Of a stretch of 64,000 bases of DNA, positions 47,101 through 54,415 are shown in pieces. The first letter of the stretch is position 1, and every line of letters starts with the position of its first letter. The notes under the pieces were generated by a model. It did not search any database. It saw nothing but the letters and a program-made list of their open reading frames with translations, and was not told the origin of the DNA. The position numbers and the translations under genes were made by a program. The stretch is from Acidovorax sp. HDW3 (GTDB lineage Bacteria > Pseudomonadota > Gammaproteobacteria > Burkholderiales > Burkholderiaceae_C), in contig NZ_CP049885.1 of the NCBI RefSeq assembly GCF_011303755.1, positions 850,001 through 914,000 of the forward strand, read 5' to 3'.

Positions 47101-47665
47101 TGAGGATGGCCTGCCACAGCGCGCATTGCCAGCGCTGCTCGGGCGGCAGCGCCGTGTCGTCTTTGCCCGGTTGGATCAGTACAGCGCGCCCTTCAGCCCA
47201 GGCGGCGAGCCAGTCGCTGCGGTAAATCTGGTACTGGTCGAACAAATCCGCCAGGCGCTGGGCGAGCTGCAAGAGGCGCTCAGGTTCGCCAGGGCGCAGG
47301 TATTGCGCCAGGGGGTGATAGACCGGTTCCTGCAAGAGTGTGGGCAGCAGCCGCACCAGGCGCCAGACGAGAGGCGCCTTGTCCAGCGTCGATGCACTGG
47401 GCACGGCGCCCGGCCCCAGCACCTGGCGGCAGCTGCGCCAGACAAAGCGCGCCGGCAGCTCCACCTGGGCGCTGGCGCACACGCCGTGCTGCGCGGCCAG
47501 CTGCATCTTCACCCACTCGGCCATGCCGTTGCTTTGCACCAGCACCACCTCGCTCTCCAGCGGCGCCAGCGGGTGCTGCTGCAGCCAGGCGGCGACGGTG
47601 TCCAGGAGCGAGTCGGTGCGGTTGCTGTGCAGGGCGATGAGGCCGGGGGGGAGGGCGGTGGGCAT
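44159..47665 (-). CDS. recC: RecBCD subunit RecC
   Basis: A 1,168-residue protein, the Chi-recognition subunit of exonuclease V, with an inactive helicase-like N-terminus (LIALHSNRTDSLLDTVAAWL...VQSNGMAEWVKMQLA) typical of RecC. The central part has FEVVCLLGMNEGDYPRR and FDLMQQSGQYRPGDRARRDDDR, and the C-terminal part PLTLRQLQSWLRHPARAWFQQRL. Just before this last block, about 19 residues (NYQIDSWLRLSDKRERPISS) come from a dispersed repeat copy at 45128-45185, presumably a tolerated linker insertion. The first two Fic genes and recB follow on the same strand. Confidence 0.95.
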   Translation of the reverse strand: MPTALPPGLIALHSNRTDSLLDTVAAWLQQHPLAPLESEVVLVQSNGMAEWVKMQLAAQHGVCASAQVELPARFVWRSCRQVLGPGAVPSASTLDKAPLVWRLVRLLPTLLQEPVYHPLAQYLRPGEPERLLQLAQRLADLFDQYQIYRSDWLAAWAEGRAVLIQPGKDDTALPPEQRWQCALWQAILKSLTPEELAGARGAVLARVLAHLQSGQSPAQPLARRVVVFGLTHLPLSLLQLLAALAQHSQVLLAMPNPCRYHWADAIDGRELLRQAQRRHPLRAGRDLAAVPLAAMHAHAHPLLAAWGRQARDSLRQLDAFDTTLQMAEQLDLPRVDLYDDAPAHEGSLLEQVQRSIRDLLPLNEHPRQRLPAQHVAASDRSIVFASAHSLVRELEVLHDHLLDLLAAPPAPGQAALQPRDIVVMLPQVQDAAPAIRAVFGQYPRHDARHIPFDIADLSARQASPLVAALQWLLPLPRQRLHLSQLCDLLQVGAVAQRLGLAADALPQLIAWMQGAGIRWGLHGEHRASLDLAACGEDNSAWFGLRRMLLGYASGAGPAWAGVEPYDEVGGLSAELAGALATVLQVLQDWWQQCQQAATPLEWAERLRALLQALFAAQTDAEHAILAQLHAALDGWLHDCEQAGFDQPIPLAVAQSAWLAALDAPTLEQRFRAGGVTFCTLMPMRAIPFEVVCLLGMNEGDYPRRAPKSDFDLMQQSGQYRPGDRARRDDDRQLMLDALLAARRQLYVSHNGQNQRDNSAQPPSVLVAQLRDYLAAGWRGEGAKSDALLAERSTSHPLQPFSRAYFEAGTGLATHAQEWRAVHGSSADNYQIDSWLRLSDKRERPISSQENTPLTLRQLQSWLRHPARAWFQQRLQVFFDAADEALADEEPFALDGLENFQLLQELQQQVMGQWLQQSTDIAPMLTAQLARLQRSGRLPLAGLGQRAVQGLHDQLLPGLQHWAQLRQNHPHSAPALPLAYQADEVSLQDWLPPLWLPGTASVLPTWIALDPRHLATDDKNGSHPRPDKLLPHYLQSIVAAACGQPVAGILIGLGHHLHIRPMEPEAARNQLDTLLALWQQGQDKPLPLPFKTALALLGKDLGAAHTAYKGGFDDKPPPEIDAYWQRLYPDFAALIEDGQFEALAPQALRGLLQWCGDCVEVQKLVPDAP
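45128..45185. repeat. Dispersed Comamonadaceae-type repeat, copy 5 (inside recC)
   Basis: TGAAATCGGCCTCTCGCGCTTGTCTGACAAGCGCAACCAGCTATCAATTTGATAG in pieces: GCGCTT-GTCTGAC-AAGCGC core plus AGCTATCAAT flank. It is in frame within recC. Confidence 0.75.
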
Positions 47666-47717
47666 GGTGAAAATAAGCTAAAAATGGTGCAAAGGCTTAT
47701 AGGGTCAGCGTGAGGTG

Positions 47718-50207
47718 CTATGTTTTTTGATGATCTTGTGGCATCAGGGCGGCAATGCACAGCCCCTCGTACCACTGGCGGTACATGTGGCAAAGGCGCC
47801 TGGTAATGGCCCGCACCAACGCTTGCCGGGCGTGGCCGCCCTGCGCCGGATCGGCCAGGTAGTAGGTGGGGAGGCTTCCATCGGCAACACCGGCGGGCAC
47901 GGTGTCGCACCAGTCTTGCCAGCCTTCGCCTTGGTAGGCCATGCAGCTGGCGGCGCATTGGGTCTTGGCATCGGGCATACCGTAGCGCGCCGTGGTGTCG
48001 CTCGCGTGGCTGAGTTTGGCTTGGGGAGAGGTGTCTTGATCGGCGCGGTTGGCCTCCAATGGCCAGGCGCGCAGGTTGCCAATGCTGGCGTGCCAGTCCC
48101 AGAGGATGGCGGGGATGTTGCGCCGGCTGCCGCCGTGTTCGGTTTTGAAGTAACGCTGGGGAAAGATGTGATCCCAGTCCCAGGGGCGGTTGTGGTCTTC
48201 CATTTGGTCGGGTTGGGTGGGGTCGTATTCCGGGAACCAGCGCTCAATCCAGTGGCGCTGGGTGTACAGCAGCAGTGATTTTTGTCCCCAGAGCTGATCC
48301 GAAAAATGCTGCCACGCTTGTGCCCGTGCGCTGGTGCTGGCGCCGGCTTCTGGTGGCGCCTGGTCTGGGGTTGTGTGGCGCCAAAGATCGTCGATATGCG
48401 ACGTGAACCAGTCTTTCAGAACCCCCGGGTGCGATTGTTGCAGCCATTCATACCAATCCCAGTTCTTCCAGAAGCTGCTATGGGCGTCGTTGAAGCCCCC
48501 GTAGTCGCCGCGCGGGCGGGTGACCCGGTCGGCGATGATTTTTTCCAGTACCGCAGGCGGTGGCAAGGGACAGGCTTGGAGTGCGCCTTGGGGCCCCAGG
48601 GCCAGGCAGCGCAGGAATTGGGGGCGGGAGAAAAAGTGGGCCAATTCGTGCGCGGGCAGTGCGCGCAGCCGGGGCCATACAGCGGCTGCTGCCCGGTGCG
48701 GGTGGGGGGCGAACCAGGACAGGGCCGTGATGAACCCCAGGAGTGCGCGCCGTTGCAGGGCGTTCAGGGCACAAGGGTCTTGCCCGGCCTGGCGCATCTG
48801 CTGCGCCCAGGCCAGCAGGAGAAACAGAACGTCGGGCGTTTTTTGTCCCAGTTCGTAGGCCAGCACCTGCGGCAGGGCGTGCTCGCCCCCTGGCAAGGTG
48901 GGGTCGGTGAGCAGGCGGCGCACGTCTGTAAAGAGGGTGACGGCAGTGCTTTGGATAAAGGTTTCCAGGCGCTGCGCAAAGCCGCTGTGCTGACTTGCCT
49001 GGTCGTGCATCAGCCGGCGAAACTGCGCAACATCGGGGGCTGTGGGGGGTGCGGTTTCGCCCGCCGCTTGCATTTGTGCCAGCACCAAGCGGCTTGCGAG
49101 CATGACCAAGCGTGGCGGCTGCAGCAGGCGCTGGCCCAGGCGCTCGATGAAGGTGGGCGCTTGTGTCCAGTTGGATTTCAAAATGGAGTAAATCAGCTCC
49201 TCCCCCTCCAGCCGGGTGCCCGCCTGGTTGACGCGGATGAACAGCGTCTCCAGCGGGTCGATGGCATGGGCTTGTTCAGGGCGGTGGGTGTCTGGCAGCA
49301 GCATGACGGGCACGCCGTAGCGCAACTCCAAGCTGGCATGGGCCCGCAGGCGCTGCACCAATTGCACCCAGTCGCCGTGCGTGGGTGATGTGGGCGAGAG
49401 CGCAGCCGTAATGCGCGCGCGCATGGCGGGCCAGGAGCCCGCTTCACTCGCCCAGAAGGGCAGGCGCTGCAGCTGCGCTTGCACCTGCGCAGTCACTTGT
49501 TCCAGCGTGCCCCCGGCCAGCAGTGCCTGGAGCACAAAGGCCAGAGGAATGGGGGCCAGGGCATCGGCGGGCCAGACATGCGTGAGCGGCAGCAGGTGGG
49601 GCGCGGTGTCTTTGAGCTCCGGGCTGGCCTGGCGGTAGCCTTCATGCAGCGCCTCACGCCGGGCTGCGATGCTCAAAGGGGCTTCGGGCTTGTTGCGGCG
49701 ATAGCCCCAGGGGTGCGAGCGGGTCAGCACCCGAAAGACGGTGCTGACGTCGCCGGGCTCTGTGGGCGGCGTCAGGTCCACCCATAGCACGGCCTGTGGC
49801 GCTGGTGTGGGCGCTGTCCATGGGTCGAGAAAACCCAGGGCAATGGCAGTGGCGCGTTGCTGGCCATCGAGCAAGTGGTAGTTGGGCGCAGCCATGCTGC
49901 CTTGCTGATACTTGGCGCTTTGCTGTCCCCGCGCCGGGTTGAACGGCGCCAGCAAAAAAGCGCCTATGGGAAACCTCCGGGCGACCGAATCCCACAGCAG
50001 CTCCACCTGCTTGGGTTTCCAGACGGCGCCGCGTTGCATGGCGGGCAGTGTGGCGACGATGTTGGGCGCCACAGGCAGTGCCAAGGTCGTGATTTGCCAG
50101 GCGGCAATGTGTGGCAGTTGCAGTACGAAGGCGCCGGGCAGCGCCGGGGCCGAGGTGGTGGGGCAGGGCGTCATGGCCTCTGAGGGTAACTGAACGATGG
50201 AAGTCAA
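47718..50207 (-). CDS. GmrSD-like DUF262/DUF1524 nuclease
   Basis: An 829-residue protein. The N-terminal DUF262 (ParB/Srx-like) domain has LLDGQQRATAI with DGQQR at 114-118, and FIRVNQAGTRLEGEELIYSILK further on, both diagnostic. The C-terminal DUF1524-type HNH segment carries WDWDHIFPQ (His near 680) and SIGNLRAWPLEANRADQD. This two-domain order is that of GmrSD type IV restriction enzymes, which hydrolyse NTP and cleave modified phage DNA. Here the middle region is longer and divergent, so substrate is unknown. The start is a TTG with GAGGG 6 bases upstream; ATG 50174 is an alternative. It precedes recC by 52 bases. Confidence 0.8.
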   Translation of the reverse strand: MTSIVQLPSEAMTPCPTTSAPALPGAFVLQLPHIAAWQITTLALPVAPNIVATLPAMQRGAVWKPKQVELLWDSVARRFPIGAFLLAPFNPARGQQSAKYQQGSMAAPNYHLLDGQQRATAIALGFLDPWTAPTPAPQAVLWVDLTPPTEPGDVSTVFRVLTRSHPWGYRRNKPEAPLSIAARREALHEGYRQASPELKDTAPHLLPLTHVWPADALAPIPLAFVLQALLAGGTLEQVTAQVQAQLQRLPFWASEAGSWPAMRARITAALSPTSPTHGDWVQLVQRLRAHASLELRYGVPVMLLPDTHRPEQAHAIDPLETLFIRVNQAGTRLEGEELIYSILKSNWTQAPTFIERLGQRLLQPPRLVMLASRLVLAQMQAAGETAPPTAPDVAQFRRLMHDQASQHSGFAQRLETFIQSTAVTLFTDVRRLLTDPTLPGGEHALPQVLAYELGQKTPDVLFLLLAWAQQMRQAGQDPCALNALQRRALLGFITALSWFAPHPHRAAAAVWPRLRALPAHELAHFFSRPQFLRCLALGPQGALQACPLPPPAVLEKIIADRVTRPRGDYGGFNDAHSSFWKNWDWYEWLQQSHPGVLKDWFTSHIDDLWRHTTPDQAPPEAGASTSARAQAWQHFSDQLWGQKSLLLYTQRHWIERWFPEYDPTQPDQMEDHNRPWDWDHIFPQRYFKTEHGGSRRNIPAILWDWHASIGNLRAWPLEANRADQDTSPQAKLSHASDTTARYGMPDAKTQCAASCMAYQGEGWQDWCDTVPAGVADGSLPTYYLADPAQGGHARQALVRAITRRLCHMYRQWYEGLCIAALMPQDHQKT

Positions 50208-50290
50208 AAGCTGCCCTCGCGAGCGCTTGCGACACAGTCGATCGCACCCGGCATAGGCAGGAATCTCTAATTCATAAGCCGTTGGGCTTG

Positions 50291-50342
50291 CTATTCAATA
50301 AATAGCTGCTGACGCTTGCTGGATAAGCATTTCGAGCACTTT
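50291..50342. repeat. Dispersed Comamonadaceae-type repeat, copy 6
   Basis: AATAAATAGCTGCTGACGCT, TGCTGGA, TAAGCATTTCGAG. It lies in the 236-base divergent gap between the GmrSD-like gene and the DUF3348 gene. I see nothing else recognisable in that gap. Confidence 0.75.
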
Positions 50343-50443
50343 CTGGTATGGTTTTTGGCCCCTGTGCAGGCCGTTGTGCCCTGGGCGCCTGTGTAGACTG
50401 CCGGGTTTTTCGCCCACACCTTGCCCGCCGCCTGCCTTCTGCC

Positions 50444-51139
50444 ATGCCCCCCCGCACCGCCCAGCCCAGCCGCCTGACCCGCACGGCCCTGGTGCGCCTG
50501 TTGGCGCGCCATGCGCCGCCGGGGCAGGCCGCACCGGCGCCGGCCCTGGCCGATGGCCTGGGGGGCTGGACGGACTGGACCGCCGCCATCGCCCTGGCCG
50601 GCGCGCTCGAGCGCCCGTTGGCCGTGCCACTGGCCCCGCTGGCGCAGCGCCAGGCGCAATACGCCGATTTGGCTGCGGTTTGCGCCGCGCAGCAGGCGCA
50701 GCAGGCGGGCGCGATTGCGCGCGAGGCGCAGGCCGTGGGCCGTTCGGTGCTCGACGCCGGGCTTGGCTTTGCCGCCCTGCGCCAATGCCTGGTGGCACGC
50801 CAGCAGGCCCTGGAGCAAGCCGTGGCCCCGCTGCGCGAGCGCCTGCGTGCCGCACTCGCCGCCTGCGGCCCCGAGGCGGCGCGGCTGGCGCTGGTCGATG
50901 CCGTGCTCGCCCAGGCGCTGGCGCCGCAGGAGCGGCGCCTGTGCGCCGGCCTGCAGCCCTGGCTGGAGGCGCGCTACCACGCCCAGCTGCCCGAAGGCAG
51001 CGCCGACCCCGCCGCCCTGCAGCCCCTGCGCGAGCTGCTGCAGGCGCTGCTCTTGGCCGAACTAGACCTGCGCTGGCAGCCGCTGCACGGCCTGCTGGCG
51101 GCGCTGCACAGCGCATCCCTTGCCCCCACTGCACCATGA
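50444..51139 (+). CDS. DUF3348-type protein, first gene of stator-like cassette
   Basis: A 231-residue protein, mostly Ala/Gln/Leu-rich helix, with no signal peptide or membrane segment. It resembles DUF3348 proteins that I recall as always preceding DUF802 genes. Function is unknown. The ATG at 50444 is preferred over one at 50348 because the extra residues are Cys/Arg-rich and unlike the family. Its stop overlaps the DUF802 start (ATGA), so translation of the two is coupled. It may be a cytoplasmic partner or regulator of the membrane complex. Confidence 0.7.
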   Translation: MPPRTAQPSRLTRTALVRLLARHAPPGQAAPAPALADGLGGWTDWTAAIALAGALERPLAVPLAPLAQRQAQYADLAAVCAAQQAQQAGAIAREAQAVGRSVLDAGLGFAALRQCLVARQQALEQAVAPLRERLRAALAACGPEAARLALVDAVLAQALAPQERRLCAGLQPWLEARYHAQLPEGSADPAALQPLRELLQALLLAELDLRWQPLHGLLAALHSASLAPTAP

Positions 51140-53145
51140 AAAAACTGCTTTTTGTTCTTGCCGGCATTGCCGGGTTGATCACCCTGGGCTGGCTTGCCTG
51201 GGGCTACCGCAGCGGCCAGCCGCTGGCGCTGGGCGTCACGCTGGCGATTACCGGGTTTTATCTTGGCGGGGTGGTGGAGCTGCTGCGCACGCAGCGCGCC
51301 AACGCCGCTTTGCAGCAGGCCCTGCGGGGCTTGACGGCGGCGCCGGCGCAGCTCGCCGATTGGCTGGTGCTGCTGCCCGAGGGCCTGCGCCCGCTGCTGC
51401 AGCAGCGCCTGGCGGGCTCGCCAGCGCGCCTGCCGGCGCCGCAGCTCGCGCCCTACCTGAGCGGGCTGCTGGTGCTGCTGGGCATGTTGGGCACTTTTGC
51501 CGGCATGGTGGTGGCGCTGCAGGGCACGGGCACCGCGCTTGAAGGGGCGCAGGGCCTGGCGGCCATGCGCGAGGCGCTGTCGGCGCCGGTGCGCGGGCTG
51601 GGGCTGGCGTTTGGCACATCGGTGGCAGGGGTGGCGGGCTCGGCCATGCTCGGGCTCATGACGGCGCTGGTGCGCCGCGACAGCCAGCGCACGGCGCAGC
51701 AGCTCGACGCCGCCCTGGCCGGGCCCTTGCAGGCATTTGGTGCGCGCCAGCAGCGCGCCCAGCAATGGCAGGCCCAGCAGCAGGCGCAGCAACAAATGCA
51801 GCAGCAGTGGCAAGAGGCGCAGCAGCGCTGGCAGGCCGAGCAGGCGCAGCTCTTGCCAGCGCTGGTGGCACGCCTGGAAGGCGCCATGGCGCAGAGCGAG
51901 CGCCAGCAGCAGGCCGCGCAGCAGCAATTGCAGCAGGCGCAAGAGCGCTTTTACCGCCAGCAGCACGAGGCTTTTGCCCAGCTGGCGCTGCAGCTGCAGC
52001 AGGGCCTGGCCCAGGCCAGCGTGCACAGCCTGCAGCAGGCGAGTGCGCAGCTGCAACCCATCGTCACCGCCACCCTGGATGGCCTGGCGCAGACCAGCAC
52101 CGCGCTGCAGCGCAGCCTGGGCGCGCAGCTGCAGCAGCAGCTCGACGCCCTGGGCCAGCAATGGGCCAGCGCCCAGGCGGCGCAGCAGCAGGCGGCAGCC
52201 GAGCACAGCGCGCAGCACCATGGCGCTGCAGCGCAGCTGCTGCAAAGCCTGGCCGCCCACACCCACAGCCTGGCCACGCAGCTGGCCGACGACAACCGCA
52301 CGCACAGCCAGGCCCAGGCCGCGCAGTGGCAGGCGCTGCTGGCGCAACACGCCGCGCAGGGCCAGGTGCAGGCCGCCGCCCAGGCCAGCGCCTGGCAGGC
52401 GGCGCAGCAAGAACACCAGGCGCAGCAGGGCCGGCAAGCGCAAGATTTGCTACAAACATTGCAGCTGCACACGCAAGCCCAGCAAGCGCTACAGCGTGAT
52501 TTGATCGAACATTTTGAGCGCGCCGGGCACACCCTGGGCAGCGCCTTGCAGGCACAGCTGCAAAGCCAGCTGGCCGAGGTGGCGCAGCTGCTGCAGGCCG
52601 CTGGCGAGGCCCCGCGCGCAGCAGCGGCGGCGCTGGCAGCGCTGCAGCAGCAGCGCACGCAAACCCAGGCGCGTGACGATGCCCTGCTGGCCGAGCGCGA
52701 GCGCCTGCTCGCTGCGCTGCAGGCGCAGTGGCAGGCCGCGCAGGATCAGGGGGCGCAGCAGCAGCAGGCCATAGACGCCCTGGTGGCCGCCGCCGCCGGG
52801 CACATGGCGCAGGCCGAGCGCAGCCTCACCGCGCAGCAGCAGGCGCAGGCCGAGCGCCTGGACGGCGCGCTGGCGCAGCTGCAGGCCGGGGCCATCGAGC
52901 TGTCCAGCCTGGGCGACGTGTTGGGCGCGGCGGTGGAGCGTTTTGGCGACGCCAACGCCCAAACCCTGGCGCAGCTGGCGCAGCTGCAGACGGCGCTCGG
53001 CCAAAGCCTGGCGCGCAGCGACGAGCAGCTGGACTACTACGTCGCCCAGGCGCGCGAGGTGGTGGAGCTGTCCGTTGGCGCGCAAAAAGACATCATCGAC
53101 GCCCTGCAGGCCCTGGCGGCGGCGCGCGCGGGGGCGCCGGCATGA
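51136..53145 (+). CDS. DUF802 protein: MotA/ExbB/ZorA-like membrane core with long coiled-coil tail
   Basis: A 669-residue protein. Four hydrophobic helices are visible at about 3-24, 30-50, 107-129 and 153-179. The third carries LGMLGTFAGMV (115-125) and the fourth GLGLAFGTSVAGVAGSAMLGLMTALVRR, the pattern of MotA/TolQ/ExbB proton-channel proteins. Residues ~186-669 are an almost uninterrupted Gln/Ala-rich coiled coil. This is the overall plan of ZorA from Zorya antiphage systems: a five- or four-helix MotA core plus a long cytoplasmic tail. It is coupled by ATGA overlaps to the genes on both sides. The family is labelled DUF802 from memory; the stator interpretation is inference from topology and motifs. 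Confidence 0.75.
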   Translation: MKKLLFVLAGIAGLITLGWLAWGYRSGQPLALGVTLAITGFYLGGVVELLRTQRANAALQQALRGLTAAPAQLADWLVLLPEGLRPLLQQRLAGSPARLPAPQLAPYLSGLLVLLGMLGTFAGMVVALQGTGTALEGAQGLAAMREALSAPVRGLGLAFGTSVAGVAGSAMLGLMTALVRRDSQRTAQQLDAALAGPLQAFGARQQRAQQWQAQQQAQQQMQQQWQEAQQRWQAEQAQLLPALVARLEGAMAQSERQQQAAQQQLQQAQERFYRQQHEAFAQLALQLQQGLAQASVHSLQQASAQLQPIVTATLDGLAQTSTALQRSLGAQLQQQLDALGQQWASAQAAQQQAAAEHSAQHHGAAAQLLQSLAAHTHSLATQLADDNRTHSQAQAAQWQALLAQHAAQGQVQAAAQASAWQAAQQEHQAQQGRQAQDLLQTLQLHTQAQQALQRDLIEHFERAGHTLGSALQAQLQSQLAEVAQLLQAAGEAPRAAAAALAALQQQRTQTQARDDALLAERERLLAALQAQWQAAQDQGAQQQQAIDALVAAAAGHMAQAERSLTAQQQAQAERLDGALAQLQAGAIELSSLGDVLGAAVERFGDANAQTLAQLAQLQTALGQSLARSDEQLDYYVAQAREVVELSVGAQKDIIDALQALAAARAGAPA

Positions 53146-53834
53146 GCGCCTGGGATGGATGGGACGACACCGCCGGCGACGATCTGGCGCAGCAGGCCCC
53201 GGTGTGGGCCGCGTTTGGCGACTTGATGGCCGGCGCCCTGGGCGCGTTTGCCCTGGTGCTGGTCTGCGCCCTGGGCCTGCAGATGGAGCTGGCCGAGCGC
53301 CTGCGCAGCGAGCAAGCGCAAAGCGCGCAGCAGGCCCAGCGCCTGCTGACGCTCGAACAGGCGCTGGCCGGGCCGCTGGCGGCGGGGCGCGTGACGCTGG
53401 CCAATGGCCGCATCGGCATCAGCGGCAGCCTGCTGTTTGCCTTCAACTCCGCCGCGCTCGAACCCGAAGGGCGCCAGCTTTTGCACAGCCTGGCCGGGCC
53501 GCTGGCGCTGTACCTGCGCGCGCGCGGCGAGATTTTGATGGTCAGCGGCTTTACCGACGACCGCCCGGTGCGCAGCAGTAGTAGCGCCAGTAGTAGCTCC
53601 AATGGGGGCAGCGCCGTGCGCTTTGCCGACAACTGGGAGCTGTCGGCGCAGCGCGCGCTCACCGTCACGCGCACGCTGATCGAGGAAGGCATTGCGCCGC
53701 AAGACGTATTCGCCGCCGCCTTTGGCGACCAGCAGGCCGTGGCCAGCAATGCCGATGCAGCAGGCCGGGCGCGCAACCGCCGCGTAGAAATCGCCCCCAT
53801 GCCGCGCCCGGCGCAAGCCGAGGCCGCGCCATGA
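53142..53834 (+). CDS. MotB/ZorB-like OmpA-domain protein
   Basis: A 230-residue protein. A short cytoplasmic N-terminus leads into one membrane helix (22-46) with FGDLMAG, where Asp27 sits as the proton-carrying Asp of MotB/ZorB does. A C-terminal OmpA/MotB peptidoglycan-binding domain follows: LFAFNSAALEPEGRQLL, GFTDDRPVR, NWELSAQRALTV and ARNRRVEI. A Ser-rich insert (SSSSASSSSNGGS) encoded by AGT/AGC repeats interrupts the loop after TDDRP. Together with the DUF802 protein this makes a plausible A5B2 ion-driven stator. It is linked by ATGA to both neighbours. Confidence 0.8.
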   Translation: MSAWDGWDDTAGDDLAQQAPVWAAFGDLMAGALGAFALVLVCALGLQMELAERLRSEQAQSAQQAQRLLTLEQALAGPLAAGRVTLANGRIGISGSLLFAFNSAALEPEGRQLLHSLAGPLALYLRARGEILMVSGFTDDRPVRSSSSASSSSNGGSAVRFADNWELSAQRALTVTRTLIEEGIAPQDVFAAAFGDQQAVASNADAAGRARNRRVEIAPMPRPAQAEAAP

Positions 53835-54415
53835 ACCCGCCCCCAGGCGCCGCCGCCGTGCGCGCCCTGCGCCAGCAGGCGCTGCAGCAGCGCGCCGCCG
53901 GCCAGGCGCCCGCAGTGCAGGCGCTGCTGGCCGCGCGTGCCCAGGCATTGGCGCCGTTGGCCGTGCCTGCAGCCGGGCCTGTAGCTGTACCTGTGCCCGG
54001 GGCCGTGTCTGGCGCTGTGTCTGGCGCTGTGTCTGGCGCTGTGTCTGGCGCTGCACCCGGCAAGGTGCGCGGCCCGCTCGGGCGCCTGGCCGATGGGCTG
54101 CAGGCTGGTGCGCAGCCCGCGCCCGAACTGGCCGTGCTGCAGCGCAGCCGCAGCACCTGGGAGCGCCTGTCGGCCGGCCAGCGCGTGCAGCAGGCGCTGG
54201 CGCAGGTGCCGGCGCAGGCCGGGCCGCTCAATACCAGCCACCTGATCCACCGTGCGCTCGGGCTGATGCAGGCCGTGGCGCCGGGCTATCTGCAGCATTT
54301 CGTGCCCTATGTGGACACGCTGCTGTGGCTGCAGGGGCAGCCAGGCCAGGCGCCGGGCACGGGCAAACCGGGGCCCAAGGCCGCCGGCAGGCCGCGCCGC
54401 AAAGCTAAACCTTGA
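53831..54415 (+). CDS. DUF2894-type protein, last gene of stator-like cassette
   Basis: A 194-residue soluble protein with an Ala/Val/Pro-rich middle and a basic C-terminus ([12 protein letters not shown]) that could bind nucleic acid. The conserved part appears to be [11 protein letters not shown]...[48 protein letters not shown], matching DUF2894 as I recall it. Codons 58-74 are built from four 12-bp tandem units. It starts by ATGA overlap with the OmpA gene and ends 11 bases into the convergent chemoreceptor gene. Function is unknown; it could be the effector of the cassette. Confidence 0.65.
   Translation: MNPPPGAAAVRALRQQALQQRAAGQAPAVQALLAARAQALAPLAVPAAGPVAVPVPGAVSGAVSGAVSGAVSGAAPGKVRGPLGRLADGLQAGAQPAPELAVLQRSRSTWERLSAGQRVQQALAQVPAQAGPLNTSHLIHRALGLMQAVAPGYLQHFVPYVDTLLWLQGQPGQAPGTGKPGPKAAGRPRRKAKP
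54002..54052. repeat. 12-bp tandem repeat inside the DUF2894 gene
   Basis: Four consecutive copies of GCTGTGTCTGGC (the first differs by one base) encode [16 protein letters not shown]. The repeat keeps the frame, so copy-number change would alter only linker length. Confidence 0.9.

Noticed and set aside
50374-51135. N-terminal extension of the DUF802 frame to 50374
   Set aside because: It overlaps the DUF3348 gene in another frame and has no family resemblance; the ATG at 51136 with ATGA overlap starts with a proper membrane helix.
52443-52510. A ninth copy of the dispersed repeat inside the DUF802 gene
   Set aside because: AGCAAGCGCTACAG and nearby bases resemble part of the element, but the paired GCGCTT arm and flanks are too degenerate to claim.
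50444-54415. Calling the cassette a complete Zorya system
   Set aside because: Only the A/B-like membrane pair is recognisable. No ZorC, ZorD helicase-nuclease, ZorE HNH or other known effector is adjacent, so the name is not justified.
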